Source: Chrysoperla carnea
Taxonomy: Eukaryota > Arthropoda > Insecta > Neuroptera > Chrysopidae
Assembly: GCF_905475395.1 (NCBI RefSeq)
Contig: NC_058339.1
Span: forward strand, 74,490,520 to 74,554,519
Reading direction: 5' to 3'
Length of the DNA stretch: 64,000 nt
Each line of letters starts with the position of its first letter. The stretch's first letter is position 1. Position numbers and translations under genes: made by a program. The notes below the pieces were generated by a model. That model was not told the origin of the DNA. It did no database searches and saw only the letters and a program-made list of their open reading frames with translations. This document shows, piece by piece, positions 46,975-58,639 of this stretch.

Positions 46975-47445
46975 ATCGAATATTTCCAATCCAGATCTTC
47001 TAAATCGTGTCACAGAATTTCTAAAACGTTGCCATTATTGTTCAACATGGCGTCGTTTTTCCAATGATACCAAATAATTTCCAATCCAAGACATAATGTG
47101 TGGTATGATCGTGTCACATACCTTCTAAATCATGTGACAGATCTACTAAAAATTTTCTAAAACCTAGCCATTATCGATAAATTTATCAACATATGTGCTG
47201 TTTTGGAAGTCCCTCTGAATGTTTCTAATCCACGACGTAAAGCATGTTACGGTATAATCGTGTCACAAACCTACTAAAAAGTGTCACATAACTTCTAAAA
47301 ACCTTCCAAAATATCGCCATCATTGGTCAATTTATAAGCATAGTGGAGTTTTAAAGTAGTTCTGAAAATTTTGAATCCACGATATAAATTCTGGTATTTA
47401 TTGATCGATTTATCAAGATGGCGTTGTTTTGAAAGTAACTTTTAC
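46975..47445. repeat. Degenerate tandem array, ~140-155-bp unit
   Basis: Three or more diverged units share ATTTCCAATCCA/ATCCACGA, ATCGTGTCACA, CTTCTAAA, CGCCAT.ATTGGTCAATTTAT and ATGGCGT.GTTTT in the same order. Confidence 0.7.
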
Positions 47446-48593
47446 TGTGCGTTTAATAATTATTAAAATTTGGATCTGATCGAAAACACTTCCGATAGAC
47501 GCACGCACAGTAAGAAATATGGTAAAAATGCGGATTAAGATTCCTTACTCCTTGAAAATCCTTGAGTTTTTAATTTTATAAAAAAATATGATTTAAGTAA
47601 TAAAAACAATAATTTTAATTCTAAACCAAAAAACCGTGTTGGAAAATATCCAATGGCCTCCATTTAGGCCTAGCATTGTTTTTGCATCAATAATGCAATG
47701 ACAGAAAATCGGAATGGATGACATTTGAATGATCGCAAAAATATTTGAGGTTATTTCATATGGTTTCTTATTTCTTTTTTTGTTTATTTAGAAATATTGT
47801 AATTATTGCAAATTTTTGTGAATTTATAATTAATTTAAATACTTATTGATTTTGATTCCAAGTATTTAAATCAATCATCAATTTCTATGTTGAATATGGA
47901 TTGTCGATGAGTGATTTTTTTTTTCGAAAAATTATATAAGCAAATCATTTTTACAACTTAAAAAACAATGTGATTCAAAGAAAAAATAAAAACTTAAAAA
48001 TCCCTAAAAAAAAAAAAGAAAATTTTTTATACAAAGATTTAAAAATAATTTTGAATTTTAATTTGTTTTATACAATTTTCATAAAAACTTTTTTTTTTTA
48101 CTTAAACATACAGTCTTATCGGAAACTGGCCGAACTTTGGCTTTTCTAAATATTTTTATAATAATAATTAATTAAATATTTTTTAAATATTTTATAAATT
48201 TTTTATAAAAATGTCCAAAATTTATTTTCATCTATAATAATTATAATAAGCTAATATTTTTTTTTTTTAATTTGGAAAAATGTATAAATAGATACATTTT
48301 AATAATAATCTCTGTTTTTTTTTTTTTTTTGTTTAATTTTTGTATAATAATTAAAAAAAAAATTGAATTAATTTTAATTAATGTTCTTAATTAATATAAA
48401 TATAGGTAATTAAAGAATAATATTTATCACATTGTGAGTAAATGTTTTGATGACTGCATATTTTTGTTGATTGTAGCTGATCTTTTTAATCGGTTTTATC
48501 CAACTACTCCACTAGGATGTTGTTTTAATGGATTATTATTGTTGGACTAATAATGCTACAATAATATGGCTTCTTCATTTGTTCATATTTATC
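47446..48593. other. Probable 3' UTR and downstream of bric-a-brac
   Basis: AT-rich, no exon. Minus-strand AATAAA at 48221-48226 is one candidate poly(A) signal, 370 nt past the stop; the true end is not determinable by eye. Confidence 0.4.
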
Positions 48594-50153
48594 TCATTCA
48601 CTCCGACATTCTGTCATGGGTTCCATTTTAATTTGGACATCTTTTGGATCTGTTGGTAGTTGCGTCATACGCGGTGATGTTAATTCTAATGGACTTTTTA
48701 CTAAATCTTCGATTTCATCCTATAAAATAGAAATAATTGTGAGAGGTGAAAATAAATCGTTAAATAAACACGATTTTTGAATTTTCTAAATTACTTTATG
48801 TAGCAAGTTTTATCAAATTACACAAAAAATTTCAAAGTTTTCAGCATAGGGCATGAAATTCTATGAGAGAAAATATAAATCAAGTTTATATAGGCAAAAA
48901 TTCTACTTTTCGGCGAATTTTAAAAGTTTATATCTATGGTTTACAATTTACATGCACAATAGGGTATTCTGCTAAGTGCGGAAAAGTATTTGTTGTTTTT
49001 TCTAATAAAAAGCCACAAAAAAATATATTTCGGTAAAATGAACACGCTTTCTTGGCATAAAATTAAATTAAATTTTAAACCTTTTTTATTCTCGCAAAAT
49101 CACTGTCAGCCATTTTGGTGACGTAAAATTGGTAAAAACAACAGTCATGAATGTAATTATTATATGAATAAATAAAGTTGATGGTCGCATAACCTACAAT
49201 TATTAAAAAATGTGTTTATAAAGAAAGTTTACTTACTTGGAATAAAGATCGTTCCGACGTGGGCGTTGAATATCGTCTAGGTGGTTTATATGCCATACCC
49301 GATACTCCAATTCCCACTTCCACACTGCTTCCAATAGTTGCTAAATTTAATGCTGGTGCGTCAACTAATGCTAACGGGGATGACAACGGGGTATCTAACG
49401 GTGATCCTGCAGGACTTATTCGTAAATCATGAGCAGAATCTGTTGGACTACCGCGTGACATCATTCCAGGTATTAGACCACTTAAACTCCCACCTCCATG
49501 ATGTTGAGCTGCTGCTACCATACTACACATTTGTTGACGTAAGCCTTGTGCTACAGCGGCTACAGCTGCAGCAGCAGCTGCCCCAGGTGATACACTCGGA
49601 TCAGGTCCCCCATTACTACTACATGATCCAGGCGTACCATAACTGTGTATACTTAGACCATCCTGTTTAAAATAATATAAAATTAAAAAGCTTCCGACGC
49701 AAACTACAGTTCCTAAGTGAAAACTTACATGTAATCGTGGATATGCTGCAGCTAATTGAGCTTCTTCTTTAATAGCTTGATGAGAGTCTCGAAACACTAC
49801 AGCTCGTATCACACCTCGAATATGTTCATCAGGCCATACCCCTAACAATATCCTTTGGGGTCTTCCTCGACCTTTCGGTCGTAAATCTGCACCTCCATCC
49901 GCTGATGGTCCCAACATATTATGTACACGATTTGCGTATAATACAAAAGTAGGATATGGTATATCATATTTGCGCGCTGCTTGTGATAATGATAAACCTT
50001 CTTTTAATACTGAGAATATTGCTTCGGCCATTGTTTCCGGTCGCCATGATTTTAATGGTCCACGCTCACGAAATCGCAAGTTATGTACCAGACTTTGATT
50101 TGTGTTCCAACATTTTTGCCACATGGATTGTAATTGGTACTGGTAGCTGTCTG
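48594..50153 (-). CDS. bab: Bric-a-brac, last three coding exons (BabCD: psq and AT-hook)
   Basis: Exons 50153 (or 50150)-49729, 49662-49237 and 48719-48594, with GT/AG sites and matching phases. The first encodes YQYQLQSMWQKCWNTNQ, then the Pipsqueak helix-turn-helix (MAEAIFSVLKEG to YANRVHNMLG) and an AT-hook-like KGRGRPQRILLG: the Bab conserved domain. The second encodes an Ala-rich run and Ser/Pro/Gly-rich sequence (DTPLSSPLALVDAP). The last gives DEIEDLVKSPLELTSPRM and a short acidic C-terminus. Bab proteins are BTB-psq transcription factors that bind AT-rich DNA and pattern limbs, ovary and abdominal pigmentation. The BTB exon is upstream on this strand, outside the window or unrecognised. 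Drosophila has two copies, bab1 and bab2; which one this matches cannot be said. The intron at 49663-49728 is 66 nt, in frame and without a stop. Confidence 0.93.
48959..49205 (+). repeat. RepB copy 2 in the last bab intron
   Basis: Matches 17973-18303 through AATAAAAAGCCACAAAAAAA, GTCAGCCATTTTGGTGACGT and GGTAAAAACAACAGTC. It ends about 31 nt from the donor site at 49236. Its TTAAAAAATG end lacks the GATGGCGGCTCG block of the other copies. Confidence 0.8.
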
Positions 50154-51429
50154 CTGAAAACGGTAAAACAAATCACAATTAGTTTTTTTGCTTCTTTATT
50201 AAATTTTTGGTTTTTTAATAAAAATCATTTTTGTTTCTTAATATGTCAAAAACATTGTAGGTTAAGGAAAAAATTTATATTTCGGATACTAAACATCATC
50301 TTCAGCTAGAATTTATGTTTGTCTAAAAACAGACGTCTAATCCAAATTTACCACGAATAAGATGTCTTTTAAATTTGCTTTAAGATTATGGAATGATAAA
50401 TTGTTTTAGAAATTTTCCACTTTTCACATTTGTCTAACTTCGGTTAGAAACATTATAATTGGTTCAACCTTGTATTTAAAAATGAGTTTTATTAATTATA
50501 TTAAGAATTAAATTAATTATATATAAAAAAATAATAAATAAATTTACCCAAAATTATTATGACCTAAAAACATAAAAAAATAAAATAACAAAAATAAAAT
50601 GTTGATCCATTTAATATAATATTCTTTCTTTAAATTTTTATTTATTGATAATTTTTATTCTGAAAAAATAATTCATGAATGTTACATAATTAATTTATAA
50701 TGGAATGTTTGAAATAAGAAACGAAAACATGAATAAAAATTAATGTAACTTAACCTAAAATTTTGTTAATTAACAAAAAAATAAAAGCTTCAAATTTTTA
50801 AACAAAATAAATTGATTTTTTAATTTTTTTACAATTTTTGTAAAAAACTTAAGACTTAATGATAATTGTGCGTCTTCAGAATTGTCATTTTCTCAAATTA
50901 TATGAAAAAATTTCAAAGTTGCCGACGATTGCTAATGGCTAGTATATGTGATGTGAGCTTTTCATTGAGTATAAAATGATAAATTTTGCAGAATCGAGGC
51001 TGCATAAAAACTCTTTTTTTGTTCACTTAAACTTCGAAAAAATTAATAATATTTAGAAGTTGAAATATGTTTCTTAATGGGGACAAAAACAATTAAAAAA
51101 CATAAAAAATTCGTAAATTTTTAAATATTTTATAGCAAAAAATAAGTGGGATCCCGATTCTGTACAATAGAGAACTTGCATCAATTTTTTTTACCACAAA
51201 TTCATATAAATGAAAAAATAATCCATCTAAAGTATATTTAAGTAAATTTTTTTTAAATTGATAATTTCACTTTTTTATTAATTATTAATAATATTTTTGA
51301 ATAAAAAAAACGGTAGTGACGTATGCATACCCGTTGAGGCTGTGAGCCAATCGGAATCACGCTAAATTTATATTTTTCAGTTTGTTTCTATGGAAAATTA
51401 CGTTATGATTTAGTGAAAGCAGTTGAACA
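50154..51429. other. Intron or flank of bab; no exon recognised
   Basis: AT-rich. Likely the intron upstream of the BabCD exon. Confidence 0.5.
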
Positions 51430-51685
51430 AGCCATTTATCATTCTGCATGTTATTTTATCATTTCTCCGTGCGATGGCGTTGCTAAAACGATGTGTTGAC
51501 GTCATTGGTGTTTGAATATATGGTTATGAAAACCATTTTTTATTGTAATTTACATGAAAAATCAATTTAAAAAAAGTTTTGTTTTTTAAAGTTTTCTTAG
51601 CAATTTTTAGTAAACTTTCGAAAAAAATTACAGTTAAAAAACATGCAACTTCTCTATTGTAAAAAAAAATTCTATGAAAACGCGT
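51430..51685 (+). repeat. RepI copy 2
   Basis: Shares GTTGACGTCATTGGTGTTTG-type, ACATGAAAAATCAATTT and ACATGCAACTTCTCTATTGT blocks with 6445-6700. Confidence 0.6.
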
Positions 51686-52954
51686 GCGACAATTCTGAAT
51701 TAATAATTATAATAAAAATGGAACTAAAAAACGTAACTTATTTAAATTTTTTGACACAATCTGTCAAAAAAATTTATGTTAAACATAATATTATGTAAAT
51801 TATAATTATAATTAAGTATAAAAACTAAATTTTCATTAACAAAAATTGGCAAGGGTCTTTTATAAGCTTATATATATATATATATTGTGTGCTAGAAAAA
51901 AAAATTATTGTAGTCCTGTAATTCTCCTAAAAAATTAATTGTTGAACTTATTTCCTAACTTATAATAGTAATTTAAATAAATTTAATATCAAACATAAAA
52001 ATTAATTGATTAATTTTTTTCTTTTTCAAAAAGACATTTTTAACATTTTCTTTTTTATAATATAGTATTGAAAAATTTGATTTTTAACAATATTTAAATG
52101 ATTTTTGTTTTATTTTTAAATAATTAATAATTGTCAATAACAGTCTTTTAAAATTCTTTTTCATCATTACAAAAAGAAAATGAGTGCGTGTATTGCTATT
52201 TTTTTTTTTTTTTTTTAAATATTTTTAATAATTAATTTGTTCGTTTTTAATATGAACGAGTATTAAAAATAATATTTAATGTCTTAATAATTGTTTGTAA
52301 ACAGAAAATATCCAAGAAAGGCACTTGAAAAATTTATTATAAAAAACAAAGGAACTGAAGTTATTTTTAAAAACTTTTATTGCTTATTTAAAAAGGCACT
52401 TTTTAATTAAGACAAAAAATTTTTTTTTGGAATGTCTTTAGCTCGAAATGAATGTTTTTTTTAAAGCTACCTATAAGACTTGGTTTATTTTATAAAATTA
52501 AAATATATTAAGAAATATTCGTCCAAAATTTATTTCATAAAAAAAATTTATTTTTGATAATTTAAACCAAGCCATCACATTTTTTAGACATTTTTGAGTG
52601 ATAATAATTAAAAATTATAAAAAATCTACTTCTAGTTAATACAAAATTATTAATTTTGGGAAAATTAGTTAAATAATGAGCAAATAATTCAGCAAGAATT
52701 AATCTGTAAACATGAATAAAATTTCATTAATACAAAATGACAATTTTTCATTTATATTCAAAATAAATTTTATATCTGATCTCAAAAACAAAGGTTTGTT
52801 GGTAGGGCTTAAAACAAAGTATTGTTTGATGATAAGTTTTAGTTCGTTATTTCGATTTTCTTGTGAAAGAAAAAATATCCAAAACTATTTTGTCTCATTG
52901 GGTAAAATTGGTATTACTTTAAAATTCTTTTTTAATGAAAAAAAGTAAAAAAAA
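51686..52954. other. No gene recognised
   Basis: Extremely AT-rich, with a (TA)n run near 51871. The frame at 52712-52948 does not resemble a known protein. Confidence 0.5.
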
Positions 52955-53025
52955 ATGCACTGCCGACGGGGATCGATCCCGGGCGTTTGTGTATCACTAC
53001 CGAGTGCCTTGCCAACTTAACAATT
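52955..53025 (-). repeat. tRNA-derived SINE head or tRNA relic
   Basis: On the minus strand: TTGGCAAGGCACTCGGTAG resembles an A box and D arm, and CCGGGATCGATCCCCG forms a T-arm with a 4-bp stem and 7-nt loop (B box GATCGATCC). It is followed by CGGCAGTGCA and a long T run. No acceptor-stem pairing or clear anticodon arm, so it is not a functional tRNA gene. Confidence 0.5.
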
Positions 53026-53390
53026 TTTAGAAATTCATTTCGAACATTCATTTTTAGTAATTCATTTCTGTATAATTAAATTTTTTTATAAATTTGCAAA
53101 TATTTTTGTGTGTGCTAGCATCAAAAGATAGTCGTCTGGAGATGGGCAAGGAATTCTTTATGTGAATACAAAAACGAAAATTGTCTGCGGTTTAAATATG
53201 TGAGGTAAATGGAAAAATGTCAGAGACTGCGTTTATTATACACGAAAATTTCCGAAGTTGTCATATTGGAAAACTCTGTTTGACAAATATCTGAGCAACA
53301 ATCGAGATGAAAGTGCCCAGGGTCCGATCTAGCTATTCAGCCTCTCCGGGAAAAAATAATATTTGACGCTGTTTACACTTATATCATATA

Positions 53391-54025
53391 CAGCGTGTCT
53401 TTTTTAAGTTGACATGTGCTGAAATTGGATAAATATATTTAATCGTGGAAAATGCATCAAACGAAAAATATTAGTTTCAAAGACACACATCTTATACCGG
53501 CACGGAATTCGAACTAGGTTTTCAGGTTCAATTAAAACTTCACTCTGATTCATAACTGACAAACATTATACGAACGCTTTAAATAAAAAACTTGATAAAT
53601 ACGCAAACATTTTTTTGTAGAGCGAATAGTTTTGACAGTAATTGATGGAAAAAAATCAAGCTTTTTCTGCGTTTGTTCATTTAATTTGAACTAAAATGGC
53701 CTTTTTCGAAGAATGCCTAGATTACGCAGAAATAATTATACGAATTAACAATTTTGATACGAAAAAACAATTTTGGTAAAATTTTTGAGACCTGTTTCGC
53801 CTGCAAAAACAACAAATGTTACTTTTTAAATCAATAAAAACTTTCTAATTTAAAGTTTCATTTATCGATTACCAGTTATGGAATGAGCTTACAAACCTGG
53901 ATCAAGTTTAATGTCTGCGAAAGATGTGCGCCCATATAGACCCAACATTTTTTGTATGAAGCATTTTTATCGATAAAAGCTATTTTTCGAGTTTCATGCA
54001 TATGTCAAATTAAAAAAGCATACGT
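53391..54025 (+). mobile_element. RepD copy 2, MITE-like, with extra internal segment
   Basis: Matches 45584-46201 end to end. It carries about 48 extra bases (about 53505-53552, containing GGAATTCGAACTAGG) between CATCTTATAC and CTGATTCATAACTGAC, which are adjacent in copy 1. Confidence 0.75.
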
Positions 54026-54181
54026 ACAGTTTCGCTTCAATACATAGATACTTATGGTGTTTTTTCAGTGTTTTATTTTATTTATAAATAAATTATAATG
54101 AACTTTTCCATACGATTCCAGTTTTTGGAATGGCACTGGTCTTATTGAGTCCCGATTATCGAGATTACTCTATATCATATT

Positions 54182-54257
54182 TTAAGGATTAGCCGCCCCA
54201 CATTTTTGCCGCTCCGGGCAGTTGCTCGGTTCGCTCCCCCCTTGATCGGTCCCTGAA
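54182..54257 (-). other. GC-rich patch of unknown origin
   Basis: A block much richer in G+C than its surroundings, following a TTATTTCAG acceptor-like site on the minus strand and readable to a stop (SGTDQGGSEPSN..). It could be a downstream terminal exon of the psq gene or a repeat fragment; nothing decides. Confidence 0.25.
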
Positions 54258-54314
54258 AGTGCCTTAAAGTAACTGAAATAATGATTTGAATGTAAAGTAT
54301 GCAAAAAAATTAGC

Positions 54315-54760
54315 CTAAAATGATGTGTTTGTAACTTTAGAATTATTATTTTCATAATACAGTGAAACAATACTATGTTTTTTACAAAAAGCCCACCACC
54401 AACGGAATCCCGATAATCCCGTAAACATAAATTCTGGATCGCGTGCACGACGCAATTTCTCAACGAATGCTAATACTGATGTTAATGATTTTTTCGTACG
54501 ACGATTATATGGTGATACGCTTACATCACAACAAAATTCTAAAACAGCATCTTCTTCGGTTTTTGTTAAACCAGCTTCTTCTAAGACAACCATACGCTTT
54601 GATTTCCCTAAGATATTATCGTATAATGTTCCTTTCGGTATTCCATAACGTGCAGATGCTTGTGTGAATCGCATCTTTTGTGTTACAACAGCTTCGATGG
54701 CTTCTTTTAGCTGTGTTTGAGTCCATGTGGGTGCTTTTAATTTCAACATACTGCGATATT
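54315..54760 (-). CDS. Second Pipsqueak-type DNA-binding exon, gene unassigned
   Basis: Read from an acceptor-like CTATAG (exon from 54760) or CGCAG (from 54750), with an in-frame ATG at 54749, to a stop at 54315. It starts MLKLKAPTWTQTQLKEAI, contains a Pipsqueak helix-turn-helix (TQKMRFTQASARYGIPKGTL), then YDNILGKSKRM, EEDAVLEFCCDVSVSPYNRRT and GFRWWWAFCKKHSIVSLYYE, a second helix-turn-helix-like segment in the style of Tc5/CENP-B domains. The psq sequence differs clearly from the Bab one at 49.7-50.1 kb. On the same strand and about 4.2 kb upstream of the BabCD exon, it could be an alternative 3' exon of the bab locus or the end of a separate psq gene. No BTB exon is visible. Which junction is used at the 3' side is unclear. 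Confidence 0.75.
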
Positions 54761-55168
54761 CTATAGTTTGGTACAAAGAGGGTTCAAAATCAAAAAATAA
54801 TATTTTAATAAAACACACAAAAAAAAAAATTTATTTAAAAAAATTAATATTATCGGGGTTGGCGTTTAGGGAAAAATTAGGATTGTAATTATAGGGATTT
54901 ATTAACACTATTATTAATTTATAAAATATTTTGATAAATTTTATTCGAAGCTAAATACCTACTAATTTATTTTACTTTGGGGAGTTCTCAGTTTATACAG
55001 TGTGTCAATTGAGTCAAAAATTTATAGTTTGCAACGATATGATTTATAATATTTTTTTTATAGAACATGTCAGGGTAGTTTTATCCCAGTAGTCAAAAGT
55101 TATTAGCTTATTAGCTATGCTATACTCCACCACATGTCACCTATATGAAACCCACCACCCCTTTAAGA
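54761..55168. other. No gene recognised
   Basis: AT-rich flank upstream of the psq exon; no further exon on the minus strand is recognisable. Confidence 0.45.
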
Positions 55169-55483
55169 ATTTAATTGTTTCCCCTTTTTTAAATTACAGT
55201 ATATTTCGCAAAATAAATTATCGTGTTTCTCTGGGATATGCTGTAATTTGCAAGTGGTAGACACCTAAAACCTTTAAGTACATGTTAATATAAAAATAAA
55301 TGTATGTGTCGAAAATTCCCACGGGGAGGGGGGTTCACATCAGCCTCCACTCGGTCATTTTTTTGTGTCTTGACATGTATTTAAGATTTTAGGTGTTTGC
55401 CCTTTGCAAATTACAGCATATCCTAGAAAATACGAAAATTTATTTTCCGGAATAGGCTGTAATTTAAAAAGAACAAATTATGC
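55169..55483. repeat. Foldback element with ~108-bp arms
   Basis: TTTAAATTACAG..ATATTTCGC..ATAAATT..GGATATGCTGTAATTTGCAA on the left is mirrored by TTGCAAATTACAGCATATCC..AAATTTATTTTCCGGAATAGG..TAATTTAAA on the right; the loop is about 80 bp. It abuts RepA copy 7. Confidence 0.8.
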
Positions 55484-55489
55484 TTCAAC

Positions 55490-55822
55490 GAAACGAAAAA
55501 ATGTTTCAAACAAAAGTGTTTTATTTTTTTATAAGGAACGTTTTTTACATTTAAACTTTTGTTTTATTTCTAACGGTTTACAAGATGGGCCCTACCCAAG
55601 ACCTGATCTATGTTGCTTATTTACGAACTAAATCTCAGCTTTATATCTCTTTCTGTTTTTGAGTTATCGTGTCCGCAGACAGACGGGCAGACAAGTGGAA
55701 ATAGACCAATTAGGTTATTTTATGAATACCTATAGCAAAATTTCAAGATTTTCAAGCGTTACAAACTTGCGACTAAACTTAATATACCTTGATATATAAT
55801 ACATATATACAGGGTATAAAAA
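55490..55822 (+). repeat. RepA copy 7, lacking the outer end
   Basis: Starts at the ACGAAAAAATGTTTCAAAC block and runs to TATATACAGGGTATAAAAAA. The first third of the arm is missing, replaced by the foldback element. Confidence 0.8.
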
Positions 55823-58285
55823 ATTGCAGTGTACTGTTAGATCTATTTGTAGACATTAAAAAGAAGTCATTCAAAAATTATAAGCAGGCTGCTCTAACTT
55901 CGAAAGACTTCGATAGGCAAATAGGTAGATTGAAAACAATAAAAAACCGTCTTTCTTTAATTAAACCGTTTTACTAGGCCAAAAAATATTCATAGCGTTT
56001 CTAATAAGGCATTAGACCACCCATTATTACACAAGTTGGCCGGGAAATTATTAATAAACAGAAATAATTACACTAAATATGTTTTTTTATCTAAATGAAA
56101 TTTTAACGTTTCTGAAACGTATACGTTTCACGTTTTGCAAGTAGTTAAATAGCTTGTTATAAAAATTTATATTTTAAATGTTTGTTTGTAACAGCTTAAT
56201 GTAAAAAGTTAGCTGCTGTATATAGGCCAGTGCCGGATTTCAACTAAATGATCGATTTCAATTTTTTCTGGAATAAATACGATTCACTGATGAAACCAAT
56301 ATTTTTATTCAAAAAAACATCTACATATTTTTCAAAAGTAGTTTTCAACGCCTTAATTAATTTCGAAAAATTTTATTCTTATGATTTTTCGTCTACATTC
56401 ATAAGGTTAAATAAAATCCATCATCATAGTTGAAAATAAGATAAAAATAATTTCAACCCTTAATCTACCCTGTTCGTACATTTCTTATATAGATGGAGAC
56501 ATTTGGTTGTTTTCCTTTTTTATTTCATTGCTAATATGTTTACTTTCTATTAAAAAGTTTTGTGTAAATTTGTTTTCATTCATTCCAAGTGAAAATTATC
56601 AAAAACTTTCAAAATATGTCGTTTTTTGAGATTTTTTTCAGAAGAGAAATGTATTTTATATCGATTTTCAATGATTTTTTTCTTAAAAATTTGCATGGAT
56701 ACCTAAGCTGATATTTTAACCACATATCTTTGACTAAAAGTCTACCTAAAAAAAATGTTGAGCCTTTAAATCAAACATTGTTGTAATGCTCCTTCATCCA
56801 CCTCAAATTTATTCAAACTTTTTCTACGGATTAAGGTAGTCCGGCTGCATGTGGTAGATGATAGTTCAAATTTCAGTTTTGGGGCCCCTTCCTGGGCAAA
56901 ATTTTGAATTATTTCATTTTAAGATTGTGATTTTTAACACAGTGCCTTATGGAAGAACTCACAATAATGTTAATTGTACAAAAAGTAATCAATGAATGAG
57001 CTTCAAAAAAGTATTCATCATGAAGAAAATTTATCACAGATTCTGTTTATGCAAATAAAATACCTTACGGTGCTTTCCCAAAAAAAAACATAAAAAATAC
57101 TTTGGTTTTTGAAGCTTTCACGATATTTTTAGAGCATTTTATTACATTTACGTCATACTATTTGCTTAGCTGACTAACTGACTAGTCACGTGACGGACGA
57201 ACTTCTTTAATGATTTATAATTACGATTTCAAGTGATCTAAATCAGGCACTGGATTTAGCTAAAACTATAAGCTAAGTTGCTATAGTTAAAAATGGATCG
57301 ATCAGACCAAATGTTTGCGTTGTGAATAATGTACTTACATATGTAATCTTATATATTTTTTATTGATATAATCATTATTATATAAAATTGGAACCTCACA
57401 CGTTGATTTTTCAATAAACGATTATATTATATATACCATATATATAAATATAAAAATGTACCATATATATGAATATATATTTTATATGAAAAAAATTTCT
57501 CATATCAATATATAATATAAATCGGTAATTGGTAATTGTTACATACATTTATATTCATGTATAGAATGTATTAAAATTAGTGTGGCACATAATTTTAAAC
57601 CTACAATAGGATACTGAAAAATAAATTATGAAATTTGATAAAAATTAAAATTTATGTAGAAATTTACTTAGGGTTGTTATCTTGCTATGGACACATCGAC
57701 AGAAAATTCTAAATTTGTGTATACTTATTAGGAATATAATAATACATTAACCAAAAAAATTAGAAGTCGATTGACCGTCTCTAACTCGAGTTAAATACAA
57801 TTAAAGATCGGATGATTAACCTGGAGAGCCTAGGAAAGGTTGCGTTTTTTGTTGTGTTTTTAACAAGTTTTTTAATTCTAGACAAAAAGTAGATTTAAGA
57901 TATTTTCAAAAAACTAACTGAACATTCATGTATTTGTGCATGTAAAAATCAAAACTATTGATCGCTTCATTCTTGAGATATAGTCACTCAAAGTTATTTA
58001 AATTTTTTGTATAACAGAAACAATTATATTTAGAGTATAAGTAGTGTAAGAGAGATGCCTATTTAATACAGAATTACAGATGTTTATTATAATGCTATTA
58101 TCATACAGAATACGTGATAAATGGACAGTCGAGTTAAAAGCATGTTAAAATTAATACTTATTTGAGTTTGCTGAGCATATCTATGAGTGTGCTAAGCATA
58201 TCTATAATTGTACAAAGACAACCACCTTAAATATTCTAATTTTGAGTATATTAAAATTAAAAGTATAAATTTTTAATCTGTGTAT
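55823..58285. other. No gene recognised
   Basis: AT-rich; a TATA-type microsatellite region near 57420-57500. No feature is supported. Confidence 0.5.
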
Positions 58286-58595
58286 CAAGCGAGCCGCCAT
58301 GATATGCCATCGTATAGGCAAAAATAATATGCATTTTTTCTAATTTGTTGATGGCTTTCATAGTTGGTAATTGTAGGTTATGTTACCATAAGCTTTATTT
58401 ATTACATATACGACTGATGTTTTTACCAATATTATGCCCCTAAAATGGCTGACAGCGTTTTTTAGAGAATAATAAATTTACTTTTATGGCAAGAAAGTGA
58501 ATTTATTTTGCAAAAATATATTTTTTGTGGCTTTTCATTAGGAAAATCAATATTTTGAAGTACTTCTTCAAACATAGTAGAATATCCAATTCAAG
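58286..58595 (-). repeat. RepB copy 3
   Basis: Inverted relative to 17973-18303: GCGAGCCGCCATGATATGCC at the left, AAAATGGCTGACAGCG in the middle and CATAGTAGAATATCC at the right. Confidence 0.8.
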
Positions 58596-58639
58596 ATATT
58601 AATTAATATGATTGATAACAAATTTCCTATTATTTTGAA

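Noticed and set aside
49338-50309. Plus-strand frames across bab
   Set aside because: They are antisense shadows of the BabCD exons.
52955-53025. Functional tRNA gene
   Set aside because: T-arm and box-like motifs are present but the acceptor stem and anticodon arm do not pair.
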